Below, piece after piece: positions 10,895-24,098 of a stretch of DNA of 64,000 nt (positions are counted from its first letter, which is position 1; the number at the start of each line of letters is the position of its first letter). This DNA comes from Gordius sp. MW1. Taxonomy: Eukaryota > Nematomorpha > Gordioida > Gordea > Gordiidae. The notes under the pieces were generated by a model, which was given only the letters and a program-made list of their open reading frames with translations, did not search any database and was not told the origin of the DNA. Both the position numbers and the translations under genes were made by a program. Location of the stretch: contig OZ038528.1 in NCBI GenBank assembly GCA_964036665.1, positions 12,530,501 through 12,594,500 of the forward strand, in the 5' to 3' direction.

Positions 10895-13589
10895 TTGACT
10901 TCCGAAAAGAGGTTTTAAGCTGCGAGAACTATCATTTTGACAAAAGACAACGTTTTATTGTTGCGATTAGTTTGTTGTATCGCAACGTGATGCTTAATTT
11001 TTGAAAATGGCTCTATGCGATCATGATTTCAAAGTAATCGTTTTCAGATTCTGATAAATTTTTACTTGGGATCATAGAAACCATGTCTGAAAACGACAAC
11101 TTTCATCGGATGAATACGGTTCAAAGAAAAATATGTGAAAAATTTTGAGGTAAAAATATTTATTTTTTCAATTCTATGTGAAAGAGCATGAAAAAATATA
11201 TAAAAGTAAGCCAATTTGAGAATCCTATTATCCTCGATTGACTTCCGAAAAGAGGTTTTAAGCTGCGAGAACTATCATTTTGACAAAAGACAACGTTTTA
11301 TTGTTGCGATTAGTTTGTTGTATCGCAACGTGATGCTTAATTTTTGAAAATGGCTCTATGCGATCATGATTTCAAAGTAATAGTTTTCAGATTCTGATAA
11401 ATTTTTACTTGGGATCATAGAAACCACGTCTGAAAACGACAACTTTCATCGGGTGCATACGGTTGAAAGAAAAATATGTGAAAAATTTTGAGGTAAAAAT
11501 ATTTATGTTTTTCAATTCTATGTGAAAGAGCATGAAAAAATATATAAAAGTAAGCCAATTTGAGAATCCTATTATCCTCGGTTGACTTCCGAAAAGAGGT
11601 TTTAAGCTGCGAGAACTATCATTTTGACAAAAGACAACGTTTTATTGTTGCGATTAGTTTGTTGTATCGCAACGTGATGCTTAATTTTTGAAAATGGCTC
11701 TATGCGATCATGATTTCAAAGTAATAGTTTTCAGATTCTGATAAATTTTTACTTGGGATCATGGAAACCACGTCTGAAAACGACAACTTTCATCGGGTGT
11801 TACGGTTGAAAGAAAAATATGTGAAAAATTTTGAGGTAAAAATATTTATTTTTTTCGATTCTATGTGAAAGAGCATGAAAAAATATATAAAAGTAAGCCA
11901 ATTTGAGAATCCTATTATCATCGATTTACTTCCGAAAAGAAGTTTTAAGCTGCGAGAACTATCATTTTGACAAAAGACAACGTTTTATTGTTGCGATTAG
12001 TTTGTTGTATCGCAACGTGATGCTTAATTTTTGAAAATGGCTCTATGCGATCATGATTTCAAAGTAATAGTTTTCAGATTCTGATAAATTTTTACTTGGG
12101 ATCATGGAAACCACGTCTGAAAACGACAACTTTCATCGGATGAATACGGTTCAAAGAAAAATATGTGAAAAATTTTGGGGTAAAAATATTTTTTTCGATT
12201 CTATGTGAAAGAGCATGAAAAAATATATAAAAGTAAGCCAATTTGAGAATCCTATTATCCTCGATTTACTTCCAAAAAGAGGTTTTAAGCTGCCAGAACT
12301 ATTCATTTTGACAAAAGACAACGTTTTATTGTTGCGATTAGTTTGTTGTATCGCAACGTGATGCTTAATTTTAGAAAATGGCTCTATGCGATCATGATTT
12401 CAAAGTAATAGTTTTCAGATTCTGATAAATTTTTACTTGGGATCATAGAAACCACGTCTGAAAACGACAACTTTCATCGGGTGCATACGGTTGAAAGAAA
12501 AACATGTGAAAAATTTTGAGGTAAAAATATTTATTTTTTTCAATTCTATGTGAAAGAGCATGAAAAAATATATAAAAGTAAGCCAATTTGAGAATCCTAT
12601 TATCCTCGGTTGACTTCCGAAAAGAGGTTTTAAGCTGCGAGAACTATCATTTTGACAAAAGACAACGTTTTATTGTTGCGATTAGTTTGTTGTATCGCAA
12701 CGTGATGCTTAATTTTTGAAAATGGCTCTATGCGATCATGATTTCAAAGTAATAGTTTTCAGATTCTGATAAATTTTTACTTGGGATCATGGAAACCACG
12801 TCTGAAAACGACAACTTTCATCGGATGAATACGGTTCAAAGAAAAATATGTGAAAAATTTTGAGGTAAAAATATTTTTTTCGATTCTATGTGAAAGAGCA
12901 TGAAAAAATATATAAAAGTAAGCCAATTTGAGATTCCTATTATCATCGATTTACTTCCGAAAAGAGGTTTTAAGCTGCGAGAACTATCATTTTGACAAAA
13001 GACAACGTTTTATTGTTGCGATTAGTTTGTTGCATCGCAACGTGATGCTTAATTTTTAAAAATGGCTCTATGCGATCATGATTTCAAAGTAATAGTTTTC
13101 AGATTCTGATAAATTTTTACTTGGGATCATAGAAACCACGTCTTAAAACGACAACTTTCATCGGATGAATACGGTTCAAAGAAAAATATGTGAAAAATTT
13201 TGAGGTAAAAATATTTATTTTTTTCAATTCTATGTGAAAGAGCATGAAAAAATATATAAAAGTAAGCCAATTTGAGAATCCTATTATCCTCGATTGACTT
13301 CCGAAAAGAGGTTTTAAGCTGCGAGAACTATCATTTTGACAAAAGACAAAGTTTTATTGTTGCGATTAGTTTGTTGTATCGCAACGTGATGCTTAATTTT
13401 AGAAAATGGCTCTATGCGATCATGATTTCAAAGTAATAGTTTTCAGATTCTGATAAATTATTACTTGGGATCATAGAAACCACGTCTTAAAACGACAACT
13501 TTCATCGGATGAATACGGTTCAAAGAAAAATATGTGAAAAATTTTGAGGTAAAAATATTTATTTTTTTCAATTCTATGTGAAAGAGCAT
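10834..13589 (+). repeat. 3.34-kb higher-order repeat, copy 2
   Basis: Second copy of 7,494-10,250. Its left edge coincides with the deletion junction of the short monomer at 10,638-10,894, so the exchange point cannot be separated from the deletion. Private changes include gggtgttacgg near 11,798 and gacaaagttt near 13,349. Confidence 0.82.
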
Positions 13590-15009
13590 GAAAAAATATA
13601 TAAAAGTAAGCCAATTTGAGAATCCTATTATCCTCGATTGACTTCCGAAAAGAGGTTTTAAGCTGCCAGAACTATTCATTTTGACAAAAGACAACGTTTT
13701 ATTGTTGCGATTAGTTTGTTGTATCGCAACGTGATGCTTAATTTTAGAAAATGGCTCTATGCGATCATGATTTCAAAGTAATAGTTTTCAGATTCTGATA
13801 AATTTTTACTTGGGATCATAGAAACCACGTCTGAAAACGACAACTTTCATCGGGTGCATACGGTTGAAAGAAAAACATGTGAAAAATTTTGAGGTAAAAA
13901 TATTTATTTTTTTCAATTCTATGTGAAAGAGCATGAAAAAATATATAAAAGTAAGCCAATTTGAGAATCCTATTATCCTCGGTTGACTTCCGAAAAGAGG
14001 TTTTAAGCTGCGAGAACTATCATTTTGACAAAAGACAACGTTTTATTGTTGCGATTAGTTTGTTGTATCGCAACGTGATGCTTAATTTTTGAAAATGGCT
14101 CTATGCGATCATGATTTCAAAGTAATAGTTTTCAGATTCTGATAAATTTTTACTTGGGATCTTGGAAACCACGTCTGAAAACGACAACTTTCATCGGATG
14201 AATACGGTTCAAAGAAAAATATGTGAAAAATTTTGAGGTAAAAATATTTTTTTCGATTCTATGTGAAAGAGCATGAAAAAATATATAAAAGTAAGCCAAT
14301 TTGAGAATCCTATTATCCTCGATTGACTTCCGAAAAGAGGTTTTAAGCTGCGAGAACTATCATTTTGACAAAAGACAACGTTTTATTGTTGCGATTAGTT
14401 TGTTGTATCGCAACGTGATGCTTAATTTTAGAAAATGGCTCTATGCGATCATGATTTCAAAGTAATAGTTTTCAGATTCTGATAAATTATTACTTGGGAT
14501 CATAGAAACCACGTCTTAAAACGACAACTTTCATCGGATGAATACGGTTCAAAGAAAAATATGTGAAAAATTTTGAGGTAAAAATATTTATTTTTTTCAA
14601 TTCTATGTGAAAGAGCATAAAAAAATATATAAAAGTAAGCCAATTTGAGAATCCTATTATCCTCGATTGACTTCCGATAAGAGGTTTTAAGTTGCGAGAA
14701 CTATCATTTTGACAAAAGACAACGTTTTATTGTTGCGATTAGTTTGTTGTATCGCAACGTGAGTGCTTAATTTTTCAAAAATGCACTATGCGATCATGAT
14801 TTTAAAGTAATAGTTTTCTGATTCTGATAAATTTTTACTTTTTATCATCGAAATAACGTCTGAAAACGACAACTTTCATCGGATGAATACGGTTCAAAGA
14901 AAAATATGTGAAAATTTTGAGGTAAAAATATTTATTTTTTTGATTCTATGTGAAAGAGCATGAAAAAATATATAAAAGTAAGCCAATTTGAGAATCCTAT
15001 TATCCTCGA

Positions 15010-15266
15010 TTGACTTCCGAAAAGAGGTTTTAAGCTGCCAGAACTATTCATTTTGACAAAAGACAACGTTTTATTGTTGCGATTAGTTTGTTGTATCGCA
15101 ACGTGAGTTCTTAATTTTTCAAAAATGCACTATGCGATCATGATTTTAAAGTAATAGTTTTCTGATTCTGATAAATTTTTACTTTTTATCATCGAAATAA
15201 CGTCTTGTGAAAGAGCATGAAAAAATATATAAAAGTAAGCCAATTTGAGAATCCTATTATCCTCGA
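15010..15266 (+). repeat. Shortened C-type monomer, 89-bp deletion (2 of 7)
   Basis: 257 bp, with the same ataacgtct/tgtgaaag junction (about 15,205/15,206). The next monomer carries gtatggcaac. Confidence 0.9.
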
Positions 15267-15610
15267 TTTACTTCCGAAAAGAGGTTTTAAGCTGCGAGAA
15301 CTATCATTTTGACAAAAGACAACGTTTTATTGTTGCGATTAGTTTGTTGTATGGCAACGTGATGCTTAATTTTTGAAAATGGCTCTATGCGATCATGATT
15401 TCAAAGTAATAGTTTTCAGATTCTGATAAATTTTTACTTGGGATCATAGAAACCATGTCTTAAAACGACAACTTTCATCGGATGAATAAGGTTCAAAGAA
15501 TAATATGTGAAAATTTTTGAGGTAAAAATATTTATTTTTTTCGATTCTATGTGAAAGAGCATGAAAAAATATATAAAAGTAAGCCAATTTGAGAATCCTA
15601 TTATCCTCGA

Positions 15611-15867
15611 TTGACTTCCGAAAAGAGGTTTTAAGCTGCCAGAACTATTCATTTTGACATAAGACAACGTTTTATTGTTGCGATTAGTTTGTTGTATCGC
15701 AACGTGAGTGCTTAATTTTTCAAAAATGCACTATGCGATCATGATTTTAAAGTAATAGTTTTCTGATTCTGATAAATTTTTACTTTTTATCATCGAAATA
15801 ACGTCTTGTGAAAGAGCATAAAAAAATATATAAAAGTAAGATAATTTGAGAATCCTATTATCCTCGA
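15611..15867 (+). repeat. Shortened C-type monomer, 89-bp deletion (3 of 7)
   Basis: 257 bp with the same junction near 15,806. It lies one full monomer after copy 2 of 7, so deleted and full monomers alternate here. The tail reads gcataaaaaaatat and agataattt. Confidence 0.9.
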
Positions 15868-18803
15868 TTTACTTCCGAAAAGAGGTTTTAAGCTGCGAGA
15901 ACTATCATTTTAACAAAAGACAACGTTTTATTGTTGCGATTAGTTTGTTGTATCGCAACGTGATGCTTAAATTTTGAAAATGGCTCTATGCGATCATGAT
16001 TTCAAAGTAATAGTTTTCAGATTCTGATAAATTTTTACTTGGGATCATAGAAACCATGTCTTAAAACGACAACTTTCATCGGATGAATACGGTTCAAAGA
16101 AAAATATGTGAAAAATTTTGTGGTAAAAATATTTATTTTTTTCAATTCTATGTGAAAGAGCATAAAAAAATATATAAAAGTAAGCCAATTTGAGAATCCT
16201 ATTATCCTCGATTTACTTCCGAAAAGAGGTTTTAAGCTGCCAGAACTATTCATTTTGACAAAAGACAAAGTTTTATTGTTGCGATTAGTTTGTTGTATGG
16301 CAACGTGATGCTTAATTTTATAAAATGGCTCTATGCGATCATGATTTCAAAGTAATAGTTTTCAGATTCTGATAAATTTTTACTTGGGATCATAGAAACC
16401 ATGTCTTAAAACGACAACTTTCATCGGATGCATACGGTTGAAAGAAAAATATGTGAAAAATTTTGAGGTAAAAATATTTATTTTTTTCGATTCTATGTGA
16501 AAGAGCATGAAAAAAAATATATAAGTAAGCCAATTTAAGAATCCTATTATCCTCGATTTACTTCCGAAAAGAGGTTTTAAGCTGCGAGAACTATCATTTT
16601 GACAAAAGACAACGTTTTATTGTTGCGATTTGTTTGTTGTATCGCAACGTGATGCTTAATTTTTGAAAATGGCTCTATGCGATCATGATTTCAAAGTAAT
16701 AGTTTTCAGATTCTGATAAATTTTTACTTGGGATCATAGAAACCACGTCTGAAAACGACAACTTTCATCGGATGAATACGGTTCAAAGAAAAATATGTGA
16801 AAAATTTTTATGTAAAAATATTTATTTTTTTCGATTCTATGTGAAAGAGCATGAAAAAATATATAAAAGTAAGCCAATTTGAGAATCCTATTATCCTCGA
16901 TTTACTTCCGAAAAGAGGTTTTAAGCTGCCAGAACTATCATTTTGACAAAAGACAACGTTTTATTGTTGCGATTAGTTTGTTGTATCGCAACGTGATGCT
17001 TAATTTTTGAAAATGGCTCTATGCGATCATGATTTCAAAGTAATAGTTTTCAGATTCTGATAAATTTTTACTTGGGATCATGGAAACCACGTCTGAAAAC
17101 GACAACTTTCATCGGGTGCATACGGTTGAAAGAAAAATATGTGAAAAATTTTGAGGTAAAAATATTTATTTTTTTCGATTCTATGTGAAAGAGCATGAAA
17201 AAATATATAAAAGTAAGCCAATTTGAGAATCCTATTATCATCGATTTACTTCCGAAAAGAGGTTTTAAGCTGCGAGAACTATCATTTTGACAAAAGACAA
17301 CGTTTTATTGTTGCGATTAGTTTGTTGTATCGCAACGTGATGCTTAATTTTTGAAAATGGCTCTATGCGATCATGATTTCAAAGTAATAGTTTTCAGATT
17401 CTGATAAATTTTTACTTGGGATCATAGAAACCACGTCTGAAAACGACAACTTTCATCGGATGAATACGGTTCAAAGAAAAATATGTGAAAAATTTTGAGG
17501 TAAAAATATTTATTTTTTTCAATTCTATGTGAAAGAGCATGAAAAAATATATAAAAGTAAGCCAATTTGAGAATCCTATTATCCTCGATTTACTTCCGAA
17601 AAGAGGTTTTAAGCTGCCAGAACTATTCATTTTGACAAAAGACAACGTTTTATTGTTGCGATTAGTTTGTTGTATCGCAACGTGATGCTTAATTTTTGAA
17701 AATGGCTCTATGCGATCATGATTTCAAAGTAATAGTTTTCAGATTCTGATAAATTTTTACTTGGGATCATAGAAATCACGTCTGAAAACGACAACTTTCA
17801 TCGGATGAATACGGTTCAAAGAAAAATATGTGAAAAATTTTGAGGTAAAAATATTTATTTTTTTCAATTCTATGTGAAAGAGCATGAAAAAATATATAAA
17901 AGTAAGCCAATTTGAGAATCCTATTATCCTCGATTGACTTCCGAAAAGAGGTTTTAAGCTGCGAGAACTATCATTTTGACAAAAGACAACGTTTTATTGT
18001 TGCGATTAGTTTGTTGTATCGCAACGTGATGCTTAATTTTTGAAAATGGCTCTATGCGATCATGATTTCAAAGTAATAGTTTTTAGATTCTGATAAATTT
18101 TTACTTGGGATCATGGAAACCACGTCTGAAAACGACAACTTTCATCGGGTGCATACGGTTGAAAGAAAAATATGTGAAAAATTTTGAGGTAAAAATATTT
18201 ATTTTTTTCGATTCTATGTGAAAGAGCATGAAAAAATATATAAAAGTAAGCCAATTTGAGAATCCTATTATCATCGATTTACTTCCGAAAAGAGGTTTTA
18301 AGATGCGAGAACTATCATTTTGACAAAAGACAACGTTTTATTGTTGCGATTAGTTTGTTGTATCGCAACGTGATGCTTAATTTTTGAAAATGGCTCTATG
18401 CGATCATGATTTCAAAGTAATACTTTTCAGATTCTGATAAATTTTTACTTGGGATCATAGAAACCACGTCTGAAAACGACAACTTTCATCGGATGAATAC
18501 GGTTCAAAGAAAAATATGTGAAAAATTTTGAGGTAAAAATATTTATTTTTTTCGATTCTATGTGAAAGAGCATGAAAAAATATATAAAAGTAAGCCAATT
18601 TGAGAATCCTATTATCCTCGATTGACTTCCGAAAAGAGGTTTTAAGCTGCGAGAACTATCATTTTGTCAAAAGAAAACGTTTTATTGTTGCGATTAGTTT
18701 GTTGTATCGCAACGTGATGCTTAATTTTTGAAAATGGCTCTATGCGATCATGATTTCAAAGTAATAGTTTTCAGATTCTGATAAATTTTTACTTGGGATC
18801 ATG
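15868..18803 (+). repeat. Domain 3: A/B-like monomers, partial 1,377-bp periodicity
   Basis: Monomers with gatgctt predominate. The variant gctgccagaactattc recurs near 16,243, 17,620 and 18,997, spaced 1,377 bp (four monomers), but neighbouring sites differ between these units, so the HOR is decayed. No genes are seen. Confidence 0.7.
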
Positions 18804-19310
18804 GAAACCACGTCTGAAAACGACAACTTTCATCGGGTGCATACGGTTGAAAGAAAAATATGTGAAAAATTTTGAGGTAAAAATATTTATTTTTTTCGAT
18901 TCTATGTGAAAGAGCATGAAAAAATATATAAAAGTAAGCCAATTTGAGAATCCTATTATCATCGATTTACTTCCGAAAAGAGGTTTTAAGCTGCCAGAAC
19001 TATTCATTTTGACAAAAGACAACGTTTTATTGTTGCGATTAGTTTGTTGTATCGCAACGTGATGCTTAATTTTTGAAAATGGTTCTATGCGATCATAATT
19101 TCAAAGTAATAGTTTTCAGATTCTGATAAATTTTTACTTGGGATCATGGAAACCACGTCTGAAAACGACAACTTTCATCCGGTGCATACGGTTGAAAGAA
19201 AAATATGTGAAAAATTTTGAGGTAAAAATATTTATTTTTTTCGATTCTATGTGAAAGAGCATGAAAAAATATATATAAGTAAGCCAATTTGAGAATCCTA
19301 TTATCCTCGA

Positions 19311-19565
19311 TTGACTTCCGAAAAGAGGTTTTAAGCTGCGAGAACTATCATTTTGACAAAAGACAACGTTTTATTGTTGCGATTAGTTTGTTGTATCGCA
19401 ACGTGATGCTTAATTTTTGAAAATGGCTCTATGCGATCATGATTTCAAAGTAATAGTTTTCTGATTCTGATAAATTTTTACTTTTTATCATCGAAATAAC
19501 GTCTTGTGAAAGAGCATGAAATAATATATAAAAGTAAGCCAATTTGAGAATCCTATTATCCTCGA
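19311..19565 (+). repeat. Hybrid shortened monomer, 89-bp deletion (4 of 7)
   Basis: 255 bp. The left half is A-type (gatgctt, gatttcaaag), switching to C-type at ttttctgattc, then the usual deletion junction and gaaataatatataaaag. Confidence 0.9.
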
Positions 19566-19817
19566 TTTACTTCCGAAAAGAGGTTTTAAGCTGCGAGAAC
19601 TATCATTTTGACAAAAGACAACGTTTTATTGTGATTAGTTTGTTGTATCGCAACGTGATGCTTAATTTTTGAAAATGGCTCTATGCGATCATGATTTCAA
19701 AGTAATAGTTTTCTGATTCTGATAAATTTTTACTTTTTATCAGCGAAATAACGTCTTGTGAAAGAGCATGAAATAATATATAAAAGTAAGCCAATTTGAG
19801 AATCCTATTATCCTCGA
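19566..19817 (+). repeat. Hybrid shortened monomer, 89-bp deletion (5 of 7)
   Basis: 252 bp. It is like its left neighbour but also has attgtgattag in place of attgttgcgattag, which removes most of the left hairpin arm, and tcagcgaaataacg in place of tcatcgaaataacg. Confidence 0.9.
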
Positions 19818-22318
19818 TTTACTTCCGAAAAGAGGTTTTAAGCTGCGAGAACTATCATTTTGACAAAAGACAACGTTTTATTGTTGCGATTAGTTTGTTG
19901 TATCGCAACGTGATGCTTAATTTTTGAAAATGGCTCTATGCGATCATGATTTCAAAGTAATCGTTTTCAGATTCTGATAAATTTTTACTTGGGATCATAG
20001 AAACCATGTCTGAAAACGACAACTTTCATCGGATGAATACGGTTCAAAGAAAAATATGTGAAAAATTTTGAGGTAAAAATATTTTTTTCGATTCTATGTG
20101 AAAGAGCATGAAAAAATATATAAAAGTAAGCCAATTTTAGAATCCTATTATCCTCGATTTACTTCCAAAAAGAGGTTTTAAGCTGCCAGAACTATTCATT
20201 TTGACAAAAAACAACGTTTTATTGTTGCGATTAGTTTGTTGTATCGCAACGCGATGCTTAATTTTTGAATTGGCTCTATGCGATCATGATTTCAAAGTAA
20301 TAGTTCTCAGATTCTGATAAATTATTACTTGGGATCATAGAAACCACGTCTTAAAACGACAACTTTCATCGGATGAATACGGTTCAAAGAAAAATATGTG
20401 AAAAATTTTGAGGTAAAAATATTTATTTTTTTCAATTCTATGTGAAAGAGCATGAAAAAATATATAAAAGTAAGCCAATTTGAGAATCCTATTATCCTCG
20501 ATTGACTTCCGAAAAGAGGTTTTAAGCTGCGAGAACTATCATTTTGACAAAAGACAACGTTTTATTGTTGCGATTAGTTTGTTGTATCGCAACGTGATGC
20601 TTAATTTTTGAAAATGGCTCTATGCGATCATGATTTCAAAGTAATAGTTTTCAGATTCTGATAAATTTTTACTTGGGATCATAGAAACCACGTCTTAAAA
20701 CGACAACTTTCATCGGATGAATACGGTTCAAAGAAAAATATGTGAAAAATTTTGAGGTAAAAATATTTATTTTTTTCAATTCTATGTGAAAGAGCATGAA
20801 AAAATATATAAAAGTAAGCCAATTTGAGAATCATATTATCCTCGATTTACTTCCGAAAAGAGGTTTTAAGCTGCCAGAACTATTCATTTTGACCAAAGAC
20901 AACGTTTTATTGTTGCGATTAGTTTGTTGTATCGCAACGTGATGCTTAATTTTTGAAAATGGCTCTATGCGATCATGATTTCAAAGTAATAGTTTTCAGA
21001 TTCTGATAAGTTTTTACTTGGGATCATAGAAACCACGTCTGAAAACGACAACTTTCATCGGATGAATACGGTTCAAAGAAAATTATGTGAAAAATTTTGA
21101 GGTAAAAATATTTATTTTTTTTAATTCTATGTGAAAGAGCATGAAAAATTATATAAAAGTAAGCCAATTTGAGAATCCTATTATCCTCGATTGACTTCCG
21201 AAAAGAGGTTTTAAGCTGCGAGAACTATCATTTTGACAAAAGACAACGTTTTATTGTTGCGATTAGTTTGTTGTATCGCAACGTGATGCTTAATTTTTGA
21301 AAATGGCTCTATGCGATCATGATTTCAAAGTAATAGTTTTCAGATTCTGATAAATTTTTACTTGTGATCATGGAAACCACGTCTGAAAACGACAACTTTC
21401 ATCGGGTGCATACGGTTGAAGGAAAAATATGTGAAAAATATTGAGGTAAAAATATTTATTTTTTTCGATTCTATGTGAAAGAGCATGAAAAAATATATAA
21501 AAATAAGCCAATTTGAGAATCCTATTATCCTCGATTTAGTTCCGAAAAGAGGTTTTAAGCTGCCAGAACTATTCATTTTGACAAAAGACAACGTTTTATT
21601 GTTGCGATTAGTTTGTTGTATCGCAACGTGATGCTTAATTTTTGAAAATGGCTCTATGCGATCATGATTTCAAAGTAATAGTTTTCAGATTCTGAAAAAT
21701 TTTTACTTGGGATCATAGAAACCACGTCTGAAAACGACAACTTACATCGGATGAAAACGGTTCAAAGAAAAATATGTGAAAAATTTTGAGGTAAAAACAT
21801 TTGTTTTTTTCGATTCTATGTGAAAGAGCATGAAAAAATATATAAAAGTAAGCCAATTTGAGAATCCTATTATCCTCGATTGACTTCCGAAAAGAGGATT
21901 TAAGCTGCGAGAACTATCATTTTGACAAAAGACAACGATTTATTGTTGCGATTAGTTTGTTGTATCGCAACATGATGCTTAATTTTTGAAAATGGCTCTA
22001 TGCGATCGTGATTTCAAAGTAATAGTTTTCAGATTCTGATAAATTTTTACTTGGGATCATAGAAACCACGTCTTAAAACGACAACTTTCATCGGATGAAT
22101 ACTGTTCAAAGAAAAATATGTGAAAAATTTTGAGGTAAAAATATTTATTTTTTTCAATTCTATGTGAAAGAGCATGAAAAAATATATAAAAGTAAGCCAA
22201 TTTGAGAATCCTATTATCCTCGATTGACTCCGAAAAGAGGTTTTAAGCTGCGAGAACTATCATTTTGACAAAAGACAACGTTTTATTGTTGCGATTAGTT
22301 TGTTGTATCGCAACGTGA

Positions 22319-22334
22319 GTGCTTAATTATGCAC
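22319..22334. other. 8-bp deletion creating a near-palindrome
   Basis: In this C-type monomer gcttaatt joins directly to atgcac, losing eight bases (tttcaaaa). The result, gtgcttaattatgcac, is a near-palindrome. The same form is at 26,600-26,615 (duplicate copy) and 27,969-27,984. Confidence 0.8.
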
Positions 22335-23591
22335 TATGCGATCATGATTTTAAAGTAATAGTTTTCTGATTCTAATAAATTTTTACTTTTTATCATCGAA
22401 ATAACGTCTGAAAACGACAACTTTCATCGGATGCATACGGTTGAAAGAAAAATATGTAAAAAATTTTGAGGTAAAAATATTTATTTTTTTCGATTCTAGA
22501 AAGAGCATAAAAAAATATATATAAGTAAGCCAATTTGAGAATCATATTATCCTCGATTTACTTCCGAAAAGAGGTTTTAAACTGCGAGAACTATCATTTT
22601 GACAAAAGACAACGTTTTATTGTTGCGATTAGTTTGTTGTATCGCAACATGATGCTTAATTTTTGAAAATGGCTCTATGCGATCGTGATTTCAAAGTAAT
22701 AGTTTTCAGATTCTGAAAAATTTTTACTTTGGATCATAGAAACCACGTCTGAAAACGACAACTTTCATCGGATGAATACGGTTCAAAGAAAAATATGTGA
22801 AAAATTTTGAGGTAAAAATATTTATTTTTTTCGATTCTATGTGAAAGAGCATGAAAAAATATATAAAAGTAAGCCAATTTGAGAATCCTATTATCCTCGA
22901 TTTACTTCCGAAAAGAGGTTTTAAGCTGCCAGAACTATTGATTTTTACAAAAGACAACGTTTTATTGTTGCGATTAGTTTGTTGTATCGCAACGTGAGTG
23001 CTTAATTTTTGAAAATGGCTCTATGCGATCATGATTTGAAAGTAATAGTTTTCAGATTCTGATAAATTTTTACTTGGGATCATAGAAACCACGTCTGAAA
23101 ACGACAACTTTCATCGGGTGCATACGGTTGAAAGAAAAATATGTGAAAAATTTTGAGGTAAAAATATTTATTTTTTTCGATTCTATGTGAAAGAGCATGA
23201 AAAAATATATAAAAGTAAGCCAATTTGAGAATCCTATTATCATCGATTTACTTCCGAAAAGAGGTTTTAAGCTGCCAGAACTATTCATTTTGACAAAAGA
23301 CAACGTTTTATTGTTGCGATTAGTTTGTTGTATCGCAACGTGATGCTTAATTTTTGAAAATGGTTCTATGCGATCATAATTTCAAAGTAATAGTTTTCAG
23401 ATTCTGATAAATTTTTACTTGGGATCATGGAAACCACGTCTGAAAACGACAACTTTCATCCGGTGCATACGGTTGAAAGAAAAATATGTGAAAAATTTTG
23501 AGGTAAAAATATTTATTTTTTTCGATTCTATGTGAAAGAGCATGAAAAAATATATATAAGTAAGCCAATTTGAGAATCCTATTATCCTCGA

Positions 23592-23846
23592 TTGACTTCC
23601 GAAAAGAGGTTTTAAGCTGCGAGAACTATCATTTTGACAAAAGACAACGTTTTATTGTTGCGATTAGTTTGTTGTATCGCAACGTGATGCTTAATTTTTG
23701 AAAATGGCTCTATGCGATCATGATTTCAAAGTAATAGTTTTCTGATTCTGATAAATTTTTACTTTTTATCATCGAAATAACGTCTTGTGAAAGAGCATGA
23801 AATAATATATAAAAGTAAGCCAATTTGAGAATCCTATTATCCTCGA
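23592..23846 (+). repeat. Hybrid shortened monomer, 89-bp deletion (6 of 7)
   Basis: 255 bp; the 4,281-bp duplicate of the monomer at 19,311. Confidence 0.9.
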
Positions 23847-24098
23847 TTTACTTCCGAAAAGAGGTTTTAAGCTGCGAGAACTATCATTTTGACAAAAGAC
23901 AACGTTTTATTGTGATTAGTTTGTTGTATCGCAACGTGATGCTTAATTTTTGAAAATGGCTCTATGCGATCATGATTTCAAAGTAATAGTTTTCTGATTC
24001 TGATAAATTTTTACTTTTTATCAGCGAAATAACGTCTTGTGAAAGAGCATGAAATAATATATAAAAGTAAGCCAATTTGAGAATCCTATTATCCTCGA
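23847..24098 (+). repeat. Hybrid shortened monomer, 89-bp deletion (7 of 7)
   Basis: 252 bp; the 4,281-bp duplicate of the monomer at 19,566, including the damaged hairpin arm. Confidence 0.9.

Larger units (their letters stand above)
10299..15867 (+). repeat. Domain 2: mixed A/B and C monomers with 89-bp deletions
   Basis: C-type monomers (gagtgctt or gagttctt, aaaaatgcac, gaaataacg) are interspersed with A/B monomers. Three monomers lack the same 89 bp. The stretch 10,299-10,836 recurs at about 14,667-15,208 (offset 4,368-4,372), carrying taagaggttttaagttgcg and the deletion. No genes are seen. Confidence 0.82.
18804..23084 (+). repeat. 4,281-bp tandem duplication, copy 1
   Basis: About 13 monomers, two of them shortened (255 and 252 bp). 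Matches 23,085-27,365 at a constant offset of 4,281 bp. Only three internal differences were noticed: 22,458 A vs 26,739 G; 21,626 A vs 25,907 G; 21,686 C vs 25,967 T. The left edge is a G/A difference at 18,803/23,084, and gatttcaaag vs gatttgaaag lies just outside. Confidence 0.92.
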
